64,000 nt of DNA from Pseudomonas putida (GCF_028682635.1 NZ_JANHLK010000015.1:102873-166872), one strand, 5' to 3'. Counted from the stretch's first letter, positions 47,443 to 57,501 are shown. Translations and numbers: made by a program. The notes: generated by a model from the sequence alone, not told the origin.

Positions 47443-50013
47443 TTATGCCAGCTGGGCCTGCACACTCAAAGGCTGCAGCGGCAACAGCGGTGCATGCGGA
47501 TCGGCCTGGACCGATTTGCGCCATGCGCCCAGCCACTCCGGATGACCCTCGCTCCAGACCTGCTCATGCAAGCGAGCCAATGCCACCGGGTCGCTCAGCA
47601 GCTGCACACGCTCATCGTTGGTCAGGCCTTCAGGCCCGACTTTAATGGCGTGGCGGACACGCTCGACCCGCAGCCATTCGATCGGCTCGGCCTCACGGTG
47701 ACGCGAGGTCGCCAGCGAGCACGCCAGGGCGTTCTGCTGTGGATCGACCACCGCACGGACAAAGCCGTCGTTCAACGCATGCCAGCGGTTTTCGTGGGTG
47801 TACTGGTCGGTGGCCAGCAGTGCCTGCGGTGGATTGTATTCCTCAGGAATCAGGAACAGGTTCTCGTCACGGGACTTGAGGCCCAGGCCGACACGGCTGG
47901 AAATCACCGACACCGGGATCGACAGCATCAACGATCCGACGATCGGCACCAGCCACCACAGGAAGCTCGGGTTCAACCAGATCACCAGCAAGGCCCAGAA
48001 GAAGCCCAGCAAGGTCTGCGGCCCGTGACGCTTGACCGCTTCGCTCCACGGCGTGGAGTCGTCGTCACGTTGCGGCGAGTTCCAGGTCGCGGCCCAGCCG
48101 AGGAACGCGGCGAGCACGAAGCGGGTGTGGAAAATCATCCGCACCGGCGCCAGCAGCATGGAGAACAGCATTTCCAGGAACATCGACAGCGTCACCTTGA
48201 ACTTGCCGCCGAACTCTTTTGCGCCCTTGGCCCAGATCAGGATGATGCTCAACAGCTTCGGCAGGAACAGCAGCACGACTGTGGTCGAGAACAGCGCGAT
48301 CGCCTTGTCCGGATGCCATTGTGGCCACAGCGGATAAAGCTGGCGAGGTTCGAGGAAGTACTGCGGCTCCATCAGCGTGTTGACTGCCAACAGCGCGGTG
48401 GACAGCACCAGGAAGAAGAACCACAACGGCGCCGACAGGTAGGACATCACGCCCGTCAGGAACACCGCACGGTGCACCGGGTGCATGCCCTTGACCAGGA
48501 ACAGGCGGAAGTTCATCAGGTTGCCGTGGCACCAGCGACGGTCGCGCTTGAGTTCGTCCAGCAGGTTCGGCGGCAGCTCTTCGTAGCTGCCCGGCAAGTC
48601 ATAGGCAATCCACACGCCCCAGCCGGCACGGCGCATCAGCGCAGCTTCGACGAAGTCGTGGGACAGGATCGCACCGGCGAACGCGCCTTTACCCGGCAAC
48701 GGCGCCAGGGCGCAGTGCTCGATGAACGGCTTCATGCGGATGATCGCGTTGTGACCCCAGTAGTGGGATTCGCCCAACTGCCAGAAGTGCAGGCCGGCGG
48801 TGAACAGCGGACCGTACACACGAGTGGCGAACTGCTGCATGCGTGCATACAGGGTGTCCATGCCCGACGCACGTGGCGCGGTCTGGATGATCCCGGCGTC
48901 CGGCGTGGCTTCCATCAGGCGTACCAGACTGGTCAGGCACTCGCCGCTCATCACCGAGTCGGCGTCGAGCACGACCATGTACTTGTAGTCACCACCCCAG
49001 CGACGGCAGAAGTCGTCGAGGTTGCCGCTCTTGCGCTTCACACGGCGACGGCGACGGCGATAGAAGATCTTGCCGAAGCCCTTGGCTTCGCGGCAGACGT
49101 CCAGCCAGGCCTGCTGTTCGGCGACGCAGATGTCGGCGTCGTTACTGTCGCTGAGGACAAAGAAGTCAAAGCGATCCAGGTCACCCGTGGCGGCTACCGA
49201 CTCGAACGTTGCACGCAGGCCGGCGAATACCCGAGGCACGTCTTCGTTACAGATCGGCATCACCAATGCAGTGCGCGCGTCCTTCGGAATCGGCTCGTTG
49301 CCGGCACTTTTACCGGAGATACGGTATTTATCGTGACCGGTGAGCAACTCGAGAAAGCCCATCAGCGCGGTCCAGAACCCGGCCGAGACCCAGCAGAACA
49401 GAATCCCGAACAGGATCAGGATGCTGGTCTGCAACGCATACGGCAGCACTTGCGTGGCGGTTTGCAGCAACGGTTGGTGCAGGACTTCTTCGAGGTCGAC
49501 GAACGACCAACCCTGGTACGGCATGAGGCCTTTCATGAACCAGCCGGCGACGATGGTCTGGCCGAGCATCAGTACCAACAGGATGTAGCGACGGATCGAA
49601 CCGACAGTGCGCCAGCGCGCTGCCGGCAATACGTTCTCATCCTTCGGCGGCTTCGGCGGGTTGGTGCGGCCGGTCAGGCGTCGCCAGCCTCGCACCAGGA
49701 TATTGGTCCGCCACGGTTCCGGCACGACCTTGGTCCGGCGAATTGGCGGGGTCGCCTTGAGGACGACCCGACCACTGACGTCGAGCGCCAGCATTTCGGC
49801 GTCCTGCAATTCTTCGGCGGTGCTCAGGGTCAGGCGCTTGCCGACCGATGCCTGGGCGGCCTCGGCCGGAGCGTCGAATGTGGAAGACGACAGACGCTCG
49901 TGCAATTCGCTGAAGGACCGGCAGCCCGCGAGTTCCGCGCGCTGCTGGTCGGTCATTGGCAGATGTGCCAGATACTCGGAAAGCGTCTCTGGCTGTACTT
50001 GAGAATTACTCAT
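47443..50013 (-). CDS. opgH: Osmoregulated periplasmic glucan glucosyltransferase OpgH (MdoH)
   Basis: Inner-membrane GT2 glucosyltransferase that makes the beta-1,2-glucan backbone of osmoregulated periplasmic glucans. The 856 residues have two N-terminal transmembrane helices (about 138-160 and 190-215) and a cytosolic GT2 domain. That domain carries VMPICNED, DLDRFDFFVLSDSNDADIC, the DxD-type LDADSVMSGE and QRRW-like DRRWCHGN. A cluster of C-terminal membrane helices follows. It overlaps opgG by 8 bases (ATGAGTAA), indicating cotranslation. Confidence 0.97.
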   Translation of the reverse strand: MSNSQVQPETLSEYLAHLPMTDQQRAELAGCRSFSELHERLSSSTFDAPAEAAQASVGKRLTLSTAEELQDAEMLALDVSGRVVLKATPPIRRTKVVPEPWRTNILVRGWRRLTGRTNPPKPPKDENVLPAARWRTVGSIRRYILLVLMLGQTIVAGWFMKGLMPYQGWSFVDLEEVLHQPLLQTATQVLPYALQTSILILFGILFCWVSAGFWTALMGFLELLTGHDKYRISGKSAGNEPIPKDARTALVMPICNEDVPRVFAGLRATFESVAATGDLDRFDFFVLSDSNDADICVAEQQAWLDVCREAKGFGKIFYRRRRRRVKRKSGNLDDFCRRWGGDYKYMVVLDADSVMSGECLTSLVRLMEATPDAGIIQTAPRASGMDTLYARMQQFATRVYGPLFTAGLHFWQLGESHYWGHNAIIRMKPFIEHCALAPLPGKGAFAGAILSHDFVEAALMRRAGWGVWIAYDLPGSYEELPPNLLDELKRDRRWCHGNLMNFRLFLVKGMHPVHRAVFLTGVMSYLSAPLWFFFLVLSTALLAVNTLMEPQYFLEPRQLYPLWPQWHPDKAIALFSTTVVLLFLPKLLSIILIWAKGAKEFGGKFKVTLSMFLEMLFSMLLAPVRMIFHTRFVLAAFLGWAATWNSPQRDDDSTPWSEAVKRHGPQTLLGFFWALLVIWLNPSFLWWLVPIVGSLMLSIPVSVISSRVGLGLKSRDENLFLIPEEYNPPQALLATDQYTHENRWHALNDGFVRAVVDPQQNALACSLATSRHREAEPIEWLRVERVRHAIKVGPEGLTNDERVQLLSDPVALARLHEQVWSEGHPEWLGAWRKSVQADPHAPLLPLQPLSVQAQLA

Positions 50014-51820
50014 CGGCAGGCAACTGATAGCTCCAGGTCTCGGTCAGGACTTCTTCAGTCGATGCCGATTCCGGTGTGGCTTGGGCCGCGTCAGCAGCAG
50101 GCTGCTTGGCGTCTTTGTTGTTCGCCGCATCCTTGGCATCTGCAACTGGCTTGGCTTCGGCCTGCTTGGCTTCGGCGGCCTTCGCTTCCTTGTCGGCTTT
50201 CTCCGCTTGCTTGGCAGCAACCTTGTCTGCCTTGGCAACGGAAGAGTTAGACACTGGAAGCGAAGTCTTGGCCAGATCGGCTGGCACGATGTTCTGCACC
50301 AGTGCAGCACGCATCTCGGTGGACTTGCTCGGGTCCTTGATCTTCATGCGCAGGGTCAGGCGCCAGCCCTTGGTTTCAGGGTTGTAGCGCACGCTGTTCT
50401 CGACCAGTTCGGCGTTTTCGCCGACGCTGACCTGGCTGCGCACATCGGTATCCGGTGCCAGTGCCGCCAAGGAAGGACCTTCAAAGTCCACCAGATAGGC
50501 AACGCTGCCGTCCGGCTGACGAATCAGGTTCGACTGTTTGACGTCACCGGTGGATTTCAGGGTCTGGCTGACCCAGGCACTGTCCGGTGCGTGCAGCGCC
50601 GCTTCGTCCATGGTCCAGTGCATGCGATAGGCGAAGTCCAGCGGCTGGCCTGGCTCCGGCATCTTCTCCGGGCTCCAGAAAGCCACGATATTGTCGTTGG
50701 TTTCGTCGGCGGTCGGAATCTCTACCAGATCGACGGAGCCCTTGCCCCAGTCGCCCTTCGGTTCGATCCAGGCGCTTGGGCGCTTGTCGTAGCGGTCGTC
50801 GAGGTCTTCGTAGTGGCTGAAGTCACGGCCACGTTGCAGCAAGCCAAAGCCGCGCGGGTTCTCGACCGAGAAGTTGCTCACCGCCAGGTGTTTCGGATTG
50901 TTCAGCGGACGCCAGATCCACTCGCCGTTGCCGGCATGGATAGCGAGGCCGCTGGAATCGTGCAATTCGCGGCGATAGTTGAGCACTTTCGACGGCTGGT
51001 TGGCGCCGAACAGGAACATGCTGGTCAGTGGTGCGATGCCCAGTTTGCCGACCTTGTCACGCAGGAACATCTGCGCCTTGACGTCGACAATGGTGTCGCT
51101 GCCCGGACGCAGGGTCAGGCGATAGGCACCGGTGGCCCGTGGCGAATCCAGCAGGGCGAAGATCACCAGGTGCTTGTCGCCCGGTTTTGGCTGTTGAATC
51201 CAGAACTCGCGAAACCGCGGGAACTCTTCGCCGGACGGCAAGGCGGTATCGATCGCCATGCCGCGAGCGGACAAACCATAGACGTGACCCTTGCCGACAA
51301 CGCGGAAGTAGCTCGCGCCAAGCATGGTCATGATTTCGTCTTGCTTGTCAGCCTTGTTGACCGGGTAGAGGACACGGAAACCGGCGTAACCGAGCTGTTC
51401 GGTGGCCTTTGGGTCGAACTTGACGTCGCCGAAATCGAAACGACTTGGGTCGTACTTGATCTCTTCGACGCTGTTCGCCGTGATTTCGTTGATTTTCACC
51501 GGTGTATCGAAATGCATGCCCTGGTGATAGAACGAAAGCTTGAACGGGGTCTTCTGATCGGCCCATTCGGCTTTTTCAGTCAGGAAGCGAATTTTCTGAT
51601 AGTCGGCGAATTTCATCTCGCGAAATTCGTTCGGCAGGTTGCTGCGCGGCGCTTCGTACTTTTGCCCGGCCAGCTCTTTTGCCTTTACCGATACATCATC
51701 CAGATTGAATGCCCAAAGCTGGCCGGCGCTGAGCAGGCACAGGAGTGCCGAGCCCGCTACCAATGCGCTACGAAACCGTTTGGCAGTCAATTTTGGTGCG
51801 TTACAGGGACTAACAATCAC
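50006..51820 (-). CDS. opgG: Osmoregulated periplasmic glucan synthesis protein OpgG (MdoG)
   Basis: Periplasmic protein that modifies the OPG backbone delivered by OpgH. The 604 residues start at GTG 51820 (MIVSPCNAPKL, GAGGG 6 bases upstream). A signal peptide ends at LWA|FNLDDV (about residue 35). The carbohydrate-binding-like beta domain follows, with YHQGMHFDTPVKINEI, FREFWIQQPKPGDKHLVIFA and FSHYEDLDDRYDKRPS. Near the C-terminus a stretch of roughly 55 residues is almost entirely Ala, Lys, Glu, Asp and Gln (from KADKVAAKQAEKADKEAKAA on), before the terminal TETWSYQLPADE. The 320 bases upstream contain its promoter but no other gene. Confidence 0.95.
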   Translation of the reverse strand: MIVSPCNAPKLTAKRFRSALVAGSALLCLLSAGQLWAFNLDDVSVKAKELAGQKYEAPRSNLPNEFREMKFADYQKIRFLTEKAEWADQKTPFKLSFYHQGMHFDTPVKINEITANSVEEIKYDPSRFDFGDVKFDPKATEQLGYAGFRVLYPVNKADKQDEIMTMLGASYFRVVGKGHVYGLSARGMAIDTALPSGEEFPRFREFWIQQPKPGDKHLVIFALLDSPRATGAYRLTLRPGSDTIVDVKAQMFLRDKVGKLGIAPLTSMFLFGANQPSKVLNYRRELHDSSGLAIHAGNGEWIWRPLNNPKHLAVSNFSVENPRGFGLLQRGRDFSHYEDLDDRYDKRPSAWIEPKGDWGKGSVDLVEIPTADETNDNIVAFWSPEKMPEPGQPLDFAYRMHWTMDEAALHAPDSAWVSQTLKSTGDVKQSNLIRQPDGSVAYLVDFEGPSLAALAPDTDVRSQVSVGENAELVENSVRYNPETKGWRLTLRMKIKDPSKSTEMRAALVQNIVPADLAKTSLPVSNSSVAKADKVAAKQAEKADKEAKAAEAKQAEAKPVADAKDAANNKDAKQPAADAAQATPESASTEEVLTETWSYQLPADE

Positions 51821-52140
51821 GAGCAACCCTCGCCGAAAACAGATCAAAAAACCAACGGCCAGTTAAAGGGCCTGTAGGCATCCGGTGGGAAAAAACCGGT
51901 CCTGCAGACCACTCTTGCCAAGTTGGCGAGCATTGTTCCGACTCCGCTGGGGCAAAATGATTCCCCAATCGGATCCGGACAAGTCTCTACCTAAGTCAAA
52001 ATGGACCAACGAACGCTGATCCCCGTAGCGCGCGATTATCTAGTAGGCCGCGTTACAACGCATCAGGGGTAACAAAGTATTTATCGGGGAAAACGCCTGT
52101 TTTCAGTCGAAAAGCGCTTAAAAAGATGTTTCAAACGCTT
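51821..52140. other. Intergenic region upstream of opgG
   Basis: About 320 bases between dtd and opgG, both on minus. It must hold the opgGH promoter, presumably osmotically controlled, but no clear -35/-10 pair, terminator or repeat family is visible. Confidence 0.4.
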
Positions 52141-52578
52141 TCAGGTCTGTAACAGGAAGGTGACCGGGCCGTCATTGACCAGGTGCACCTGCATATCCGC
52201 GCCGAATCTACCTGATGCCACAGTGCCATGCACCTGTTTCGCTTTGCTTAATAGATAGTCGAACAGCTCCTCACCCAAGGCCGGAGGGGCCGCGGTCGAA
52301 AAACTCGGACGCAGCCCGCTCTTGGTGTCGGCGGCCAGGGTGAACTGCGAGACCAGCAGCAACCCGCCACCCACATCCGCCAGGGACAGGTTCATCTTGC
52401 CCTCAGCGTCGCTGAACACTCGATAGTTAAGCAGCTTATTGAGAAGTTTGTCGGCGCTGGCCCGCGTGTCGTCCGGCTCGACGGCTACCAGCACCAGCAA
52501 ACCCTGGTCGACCGCGCCGACCACCTCCCCCGCCACCTCGACTCGCGCGCCGCGCACGCGTTGCAGCAGACCTTTCAT
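52141..52578 (-). CDS. dtd: D-aminoacyl-tRNA deacylase
   Basis: Trans-editing enzyme that hydrolyses D-aminoacyl- and glycyl-tRNA. The 145 residues show MKGLLQRVRGARVEV at the start, the SQFTLAADTKSG motif and the cross-subunit Gly-cisPro motif NDGPVTF at the C-terminus. The ATG overlaps the pip stop as ATGA. Confidence 0.97.
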   Translation of the reverse strand: MKGLLQRVRGARVEVAGEVVGAVDQGLLVLVAVEPDDTRASADKLLNKLLNYRVFSDAEGKMNLSLADVGGGLLLVSQFTLAADTKSGLRPSFSTAAPPALGEELFDYLLSKAKQVHGTVASGRFGADMQVHLVNDGPVTFLLQT

Positions 52579-53546
52579 GCTTCTTCGGGGGCGAGGTCGA
52601 GCAAGCGCCGCGCCATTTTATCTGCAGCACGCACCAATGCATCGGTAATGCCCGGTTCGGCAGCGGCATGGCCCGCGTCACGGATGATTTGCAGTTCGCT
52701 ATTGGGCCAGGCCTGGTGCAGTTCCCAGGCGTTATCCAGCGGGCAGATCACGTCATAGCGACCGTGGACGATCACTCCTGGCAAATGAGCGATCTTGCCC
52801 ATGTCGCGAATCAGCTGGTTCGGCTCAAGGAAGGCATTGTTGGTGAAATAGTGGCATTCGATACGGGCGATGGACAACGCACGCTGCGGCTCGGAGAAAC
52901 GATCGACGACCATCGGGTTCGGACGCAGGGTGGCGGTGCGACCTTCCCAGGTGGACCAGGCCTTGGCCGCGTGCATCTGGGCGATCTGGTCGTTGCCGGT
53001 CAGGCGTTTGTGGAAGGCGTTGAGCAGGTCATGGCGCTCGTCCGCCGGGATCGGCGCAATGTAGTCCTGCCAGTAATCCGGGAACAGGCGACTGGCGCCC
53101 GCTTGATAGAACCATTCGATTTCCTGCGGGCGGCAGAGAAAAATCCCGCGCAGGATCAGCCCGTGTACGCGCTCCGGATGGGTTTGCGCGTAGGCCAGCG
53201 CCAGGGTCGAACCCCAGGAACCGCCGAACAGCACCCACTTGTCGATGCCCAGGTGCTGGCGGATCCGCTCGAGGTCGGCGACCAGGTCCCAGGTGGTGTT
53301 GTTTTCCAGACTCGCGTGGGGGGTGGAACGACCGCAACCGCGCTGGTCGAAGGTGACAATGCGGTACAGGTTGGGATCGAAGTAACAGCGACTCGCGGCA
53401 TCGCAACCGGCACCGGGGCCGCCGTGAATGAACACCACCGGCAAACCTTTCGGCGAACCGCTTTCGTCGACATACAGCGTGTGGGTCTCGTCGACGGCCA
53501 GATCGTGCCGGGCGTGGGGTTTGATCTGCGGGTACAAAGTCTGCAT
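52575..53546 (-). CDS. pip: Proline iminopeptidase
   Basis: Alpha/beta-hydrolase that removes N-terminal proline from peptides. The 323 residues contain the oxyanion motif HGGPGAGC, nucleophile GGSWGS (Ser110), Asp in GRYDVICP and His in DAGHAA, plus the cap domain typical of the S33 family. It is upstream of and coupled to dtd. Confidence 0.96.
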   Translation of the reverse strand: MQTLYPQIKPHARHDLAVDETHTLYVDESGSPKGLPVVFIHGGPGAGCDAASRCYFDPNLYRIVTFDQRGCGRSTPHASLENNTTWDLVADLERIRQHLGIDKWVLFGGSWGSTLALAYAQTHPERVHGLILRGIFLCRPQEIEWFYQAGASRLFPDYWQDYIAPIPADERHDLLNAFHKRLTGNDQIAQMHAAKAWSTWEGRTATLRPNPMVVDRFSEPQRALSIARIECHYFTNNAFLEPNQLIRDMGKIAHLPGVIVHGRYDVICPLDNAWELHQAWPNSELQIIRDAGHAAAEPGITDALVRAADKMARRLLDLAPEEA

Positions 53547-53640
53547 TGCGCGCTCCGTAAGGGGTCGAGGTCATCCCTGGGGGGACTTCTATTATTCTGC
53601 CGTTGGGCATCATAAACCCGAATTACGTCAATGAGCATGC

Positions 53641-53729
53641 CCCCTGTAGGAGCTGCCGCAGGCTGCGATCTTTTGATTCTGATTTTTCAAGATCAAAAGA
53701 TCGCAGCCTGCGGCAGCTCCTACCGGGGG
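53641..53729. repeat. REP inverted pair, aaaagatcgcagcc type
   Basis: cccctgtaggagctgccgca then ggctgcgatcttttgat is an almost perfect mirror of atcaaaagatcgcagcctgc then ggcagctcctaccgggg. It lies between the hutG 3' end (53744) and pip, and is the only strong hairpin beyond the hut operon, so it may serve as its 3' end. Confidence 0.85.
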
Positions 53730-53743
53730 AATTGCGTTGGCAT

Positions 53744-54547
53744 TCAGCGTTTGTAGCGTTCCTTACCCCACGCGAGCAAACCTTGTAACAACTCTTTCAA
53801 TACCACCCGCGTCGGCTCCGCCAGGTCCGGCCGATAACGGAACGGCTCGAACTCTTCCATGTACGTGCACTGCCCCAGCTCCAGTTGCACGGCGTGAATG
53901 TTTTCTGCCGGATTACCGTAATGCCGGGTGATGTGGCCGCCTTTGAAGCGTCCGTTCAACACATGGCTGTAATCCGGATGACCGGCGCAGATGGCTTCCA
54001 GCTGCGAGGCCAGCTGCGGATCGCAACTGGCGCCATTGAAGGTACCGAGGTTGAAGTCCGGCAGCTTGCCGTCGAACAGGTGCGGGATGATCGAGCGGAT
54101 CGAGTGCGCATCGAACAACAGCGCGTAGCCGAACTCGGCTTTCAGTCGCGCCAGCTCGTTCTGCAAGGTGCTGTGGTACGGCGTCCAGATCTGCTCCAGG
54201 TAGGTTGCACGTTCATCGGCAGAGGGCTCAAGGCCTTCGCGGAACAACGGGATGCCGTCGAACAGTGTCGCCGGGTACAGACCGGTGGTGGCGCCGACAT
54301 ACAAAGGCTTGTCGTCGGACGGCCGGTTCAGGTCGATGACGAATCGCGAATACTCGGCGGCCAGGGTGCTGGCACCCAGCTCGGCGGCGAAATCGTAAAG
54401 CTTCGGGATATGCCAGTCGGTGTCCGGCAGGCTTTTCGCGTCGGGGATCAATCCCGCTTCGACCGCCGGGGTCAGGCGCACGCCGGCGTGGGGCATGCTG
54501 ATCAGCAGCGGTACGCGGCCTTGTTTGAAGTTCAGAACCTTATCCAC
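53744..54547 (-). CDS. hutG: N-formylglutamate deformylase
   Basis: Last step of the five-step hut pathway, hydrolysing N-formylglutamate to glutamate and formate. The 267 residues belong to the N-formylglutamate amidohydrolase family: VPLLISMPHAG, SRFVIDLNR, FDAHSIRS and KGGHITRHYG hold the metal and substrate residues. I chose GTG 54547 (MDKVLNFKQG) with AGGAGA 7 bases upstream, giving standard length; the longer open frame overlaps hutI out of frame. Last gene of the operon. Confidence 0.97.
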   Translation of the reverse strand: MDKVLNFKQGRVPLLISMPHAGVRLTPAVEAGLIPDAKSLPDTDWHIPKLYDFAAELGASTLAAEYSRFVIDLNRPSDDKPLYVGATTGLYPATLFDGIPLFREGLEPSADERATYLEQIWTPYHSTLQNELARLKAEFGYALLFDAHSIRSIIPHLFDGKLPDFNLGTFNGASCDPQLASQLEAICAGHPDYSHVLNGRFKGGHITRHYGNPAENIHAVQLELGQCTYMEEFEPFRYRPDLAEPTRVVLKELLQGLLAWGKERYKR

Positions 54548-54557
54548 AACAGATCTC

Positions 54558-55763
54558 CTACAGACTTGATTCGACGCCGTGGCGCACGACGCGTTTTTCC
54601 AGGTCTCCGCCCAGCCAGTAGCACAGGTCGGCCGGGCGATCGATGTGCCAGGCAACGAAATCCGCAACCTTGCCGGCCTCAAGCGAACCGTGGGTGTCAG
54701 CCATGCCCAACGCGGTCGCGGCATGGAGGGTCGCGCCAGCCAGGGCCTCTTCCGGGGTCATGCGGAAACAGGTGCAGGCCATGTTCAGCATCAAGCGCAA
54801 CGACAGCGCCGGCGAGGTGCCGGGGTTGAGGTCGGTGGCGATGGCGATTTTCACGCCGTGCTTGCGCAAGGCCTCCATCGGCGGCAACTGGGTCTCGCGC
54901 AGGAAGTAGAAGGCGCCGGGCAGCAACACCGCCACTGTGCCGGACTTGGCCATGGCGATGGCGTCGTCTTCGGTCATGAATTCCAGATGATCGGCCGACA
55001 GCGCGTGGTAACGCGCCGCCAGGCTCGAACCGTGCAGGGACGAAAGTTGCTCGGCGTGCAGCTTCACCGGCAGGCCCAGTTCCTGGGCGGTGATGAATAC
55101 GCGCTCGACCTGGGCAGGGGAAAACGCCAGGTATTCACAGAACGCATCCACCGCGTCCACCAGCCCTTCGGCGGCCAGGGCCGGGAGCATGTCGCTGCAG
55201 ATGTGATCGATGTAATCGTCGGCGCGATCGGCATATTCCGGTGGCAAGGCGTGAGCCGCCAGGCAGGTGCTGCGCACGCTGACCGGCAGTTCGGCGCCAA
55301 GGCGACGCGCTACCCGCAGCATCTTGCGTTCGTTGGCGAGGTCGAGACCGTATCCGGATTTGATCTCGATGCTGGTGACGCCATCGCGCATCAGGCTTTT
55401 CAGACGCTTGGCGGCGCTGGCGAACAGCTCGTCTTCGCTGGCCGCGCGAGTGGCACGCACGGTGCTGGCGATGCCGCCGCCGCTGGCGGCGATTTCCGCG
55501 TAGCTGACGCCTTGCAGGCGCTGCTCGAATTCACCGCTGCGGTTACCGCCGAACACCGTGTGGGTGTGGCAGTCGATCAGGCCTGGCGTGACCCAGGCCC
55601 CATTCAAATCATTGACCGCCGGGTATTCGCCCGCCGGCAGTTCAGCGCGCGGGCCGACCCACTCGATGAGCGCACCGGACGTCACGATGGCCGCGTCCTC
55701 GATGATCGAGTAGACGCCTTGCGCCATGGTTGCGACGTGGCAGTGTTGCCAGAGGGTTTTCAT
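54558..55763 (-). CDS. hutI: Imidazolonepropionase
   Basis: Amidohydrolase that opens imidazolone-5-propionate to N-formimino-L-glutamate. The 401 residues carry the metal motif DCHTHTVFGGNR (HxH), the loop GGGIASTVRATR, KLHAEQLSS and the metal Asp in ATDLNPGTSP. It starts MKTLWQHCHVATM and precedes hutG by 10 bases. Confidence 0.97.
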   Translation of the reverse strand: MKTLWQHCHVATMAQGVYSIIEDAAIVTSGALIEWVGPRAELPAGEYPAVNDLNGAWVTPGLIDCHTHTVFGGNRSGEFEQRLQGVSYAEIAASGGGIASTVRATRAASEDELFASAAKRLKSLMRDGVTSIEIKSGYGLDLANERKMLRVARRLGAELPVSVRSTCLAAHALPPEYADRADDYIDHICSDMLPALAAEGLVDAVDAFCEYLAFSPAQVERVFITAQELGLPVKLHAEQLSSLHGSSLAARYHALSADHLEFMTEDDAIAMAKSGTVAVLLPGAFYFLRETQLPPMEALRKHGVKIAIATDLNPGTSPALSLRLMLNMACTCFRMTPEEALAGATLHAATALGMADTHGSLEAGKVADFVAWHIDRPADLCYWLGGDLEKRVVRHGVESSL

Positions 55764-55792
55764 CCCTTAGTCTCCACAGTATTCAAAATCGA

Positions 55793-55844
55793 ATCGCCAG
55801 CAGGCTGGCTCCCACGGTTGGGTGGGAGCCAGCCTGCTGGCGAT
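55793..55844. repeat. REP inverted pair (REPIN), gctggcgat type
   Basis: atcgccagcaggctggctcc then cac mirrored by gtgggagccagcctgctggc then gat with only an 8-base loop. It separates hutI from hutH within the operon. Confidence 0.87.
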
Positions 55845-55851
55845 GAGTCCA

Positions 55852-57390
55852 TCACAGGCTAGGCAAAAGCTTCGCCGATACCAGCTCGTTCAAGCAACGC
55901 GAAGCCAGCAACTCGCTCGCAGCGTTGATGTCCGGCGCAAAGAAACGGTCCTTCTCATAGAACGGCACTTCGTTACGCAGAATCGCCCGGGCCTTTTCCA
56001 GTTTCGGCGAGCTCTTCAGACCGTTGCGCAAGTCCAGGCCCTGCACTGCCGCCAGCCATTCAACGGCGAGAATCCCACGGGTGTTCTCGGCCATTTCCCA
56101 CAGACGCTTGCCAGCCGCAGGAGCCATCGATACGTGGTCTTCCTGGTTGGCGGACGTCGGCAGGCTGTCCACCGAATGCGGATGGGACAGCGCCTTGTTT
56201 TCGCTGGCCAGTGCCGCGGCGGTCACCTGGGCGATCATGAAGCCGGAGTTCACGCCACCGTTAGCCACCAGGAACGGCGGCAGTTGCGACATGTGCTTGT
56301 CCATCATCAGCGAGATACGGCGCTCGCTCAGGGAGCCGATTTCAGCGATGGCCAGGGCCATGTTGTCAGCAGCCATGGCCACCGGTTCGGCGTGGAAGTT
56401 ACCGCCGGAGATCACGTCGCCTTCAGCGGCAAATACCAGCGGGTTGTCGGAAACGGCGTTGGCTTCGACGGCCAGCACTTCGGCGGCCTGACGGAACTGG
56501 GTCAGGCACGCGCCCATGACTTGCGGCTGGCAGCGCAGGGAGTACGGGTCCTGGACCTTCTCGCAGTTTTCATGAGAGTCGGAGACTTCACTGCGCTCGC
56601 CCAGCAGGTCGCGGTAAGCGGCAGCGGCGTCGATCTGGCCTTTCTGGCCACGGGCAGCATGGATACGTGCGTCGAACGGCGAGCGCGAGCCCAACACCGC
56701 TTCAACGGTCAGGCCACCCAGTGCCAAGGCACCGGCGAACAGGTCTTCGCCTTCGAACAGGCCACGCAGGGCAAACGCGGTGGAAACCTGAGTGCCGTTG
56801 AGCAGCGCCAGGCCTTCTTTCGCCGCCAGGGTCAGCGGGGTCAGACCAGCAACTTTCAGCGCTTCGGTGGCTTCCATCCACTCGCCCTTGTAGCGAGCCT
56901 TGCCTTCACCCAGCAGCACCAGCGACATGTGGGCCAGAGGGGCCAGGTCACCGGAGGCACCGACCGAACCTTTCAGCGGGATGTGCGGATAAACCTCGGC
57001 GTTGATCAGGGCGATCAGCGCATCGATGACTACCCGGCGGATACCGGAGAAACCACGGCTCAGGCTGTTGACCTTGAGCACCATGATCAGGCGCACCAGG
57101 TCGTCGCTGATTGGCTGGCCGACACCGGCTGCATGGGACAGCACCAGCGAGCGCTGCAGGTTTTCCAGGTCTTCGCTGGCGATGCGGGTCGAGGCCAGCA
57201 GACCGAAACCGGTGTTGATGCCGTAGGCGGTGCGGTTCTCGGCGAGAATCTGTTCCACGCAGGCAACGCTGGCTTCGATCTGGGCCGCGGCGCTGTTGTC
57301 GAGGGTCAGTTTCACCGGTTGCTGATACACGTCACGCAGTTGGGCGAGGGTCAGTTGGCCAGGGATCAAATTAAGCGCAGTCACATTCAT
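55852..57390 (-). CDS. hutH: Histidine ammonia-lyase
   Basis: First step of histidine degradation, eliminating ammonia to give trans-urocanate. The 512 residues retain all expected motifs: catalytic-loop Tyr56 in AYGINTGFG, the MIO-forming A145-S146-G147 in GSVGASGDLAPLAHMS, NGTQVSTA, QDPYSLRCQPQVMG and the NPLVFAAEGD segment. The ATG has AAGGAGAATGA upstream. It is preceded in the operon by a HAL paralogue lacking the MIO triad, so this is the copy expected to supply histidase activity. Confidence 0.97.
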   Translation of the reverse strand: MNVTALNLIPGQLTLAQLRDVYQQPVKLTLDNSAAAQIEASVACVEQILAENRTAYGINTGFGLLASTRIASEDLENLQRSLVLSHAAGVGQPISDDLVRLIMVLKVNSLSRGFSGIRRVVIDALIALINAEVYPHIPLKGSVGASGDLAPLAHMSLVLLGEGKARYKGEWMEATEALKVAGLTPLTLAAKEGLALLNGTQVSTAFALRGLFEGEDLFAGALALGGLTVEAVLGSRSPFDARIHAARGQKGQIDAAAAYRDLLGERSEVSDSHENCEKVQDPYSLRCQPQVMGACLTQFRQAAEVLAVEANAVSDNPLVFAAEGDVISGGNFHAEPVAMAADNMALAIAEIGSLSERRISLMMDKHMSQLPPFLVANGGVNSGFMIAQVTAAALASENKALSHPHSVDSLPTSANQEDHVSMAPAAGKRLWEMAENTRGILAVEWLAAVQGLDLRNGLKSSPKLEKARAILRNEVPFYEKDRFFAPDINAASELLASRCLNELVSAKLLPSL

Positions 57391-57501
57391 TCTCCTTTTG
57401 AGAGTTTTTATTAACTAACCAGACGCTCCGGAGATGTCCGTTGTCCGTCGCTTCCCACCTTTTGGGGGGCTGGCGCCTTGGCACGCTGGCTTATTTAGAA
57501 A

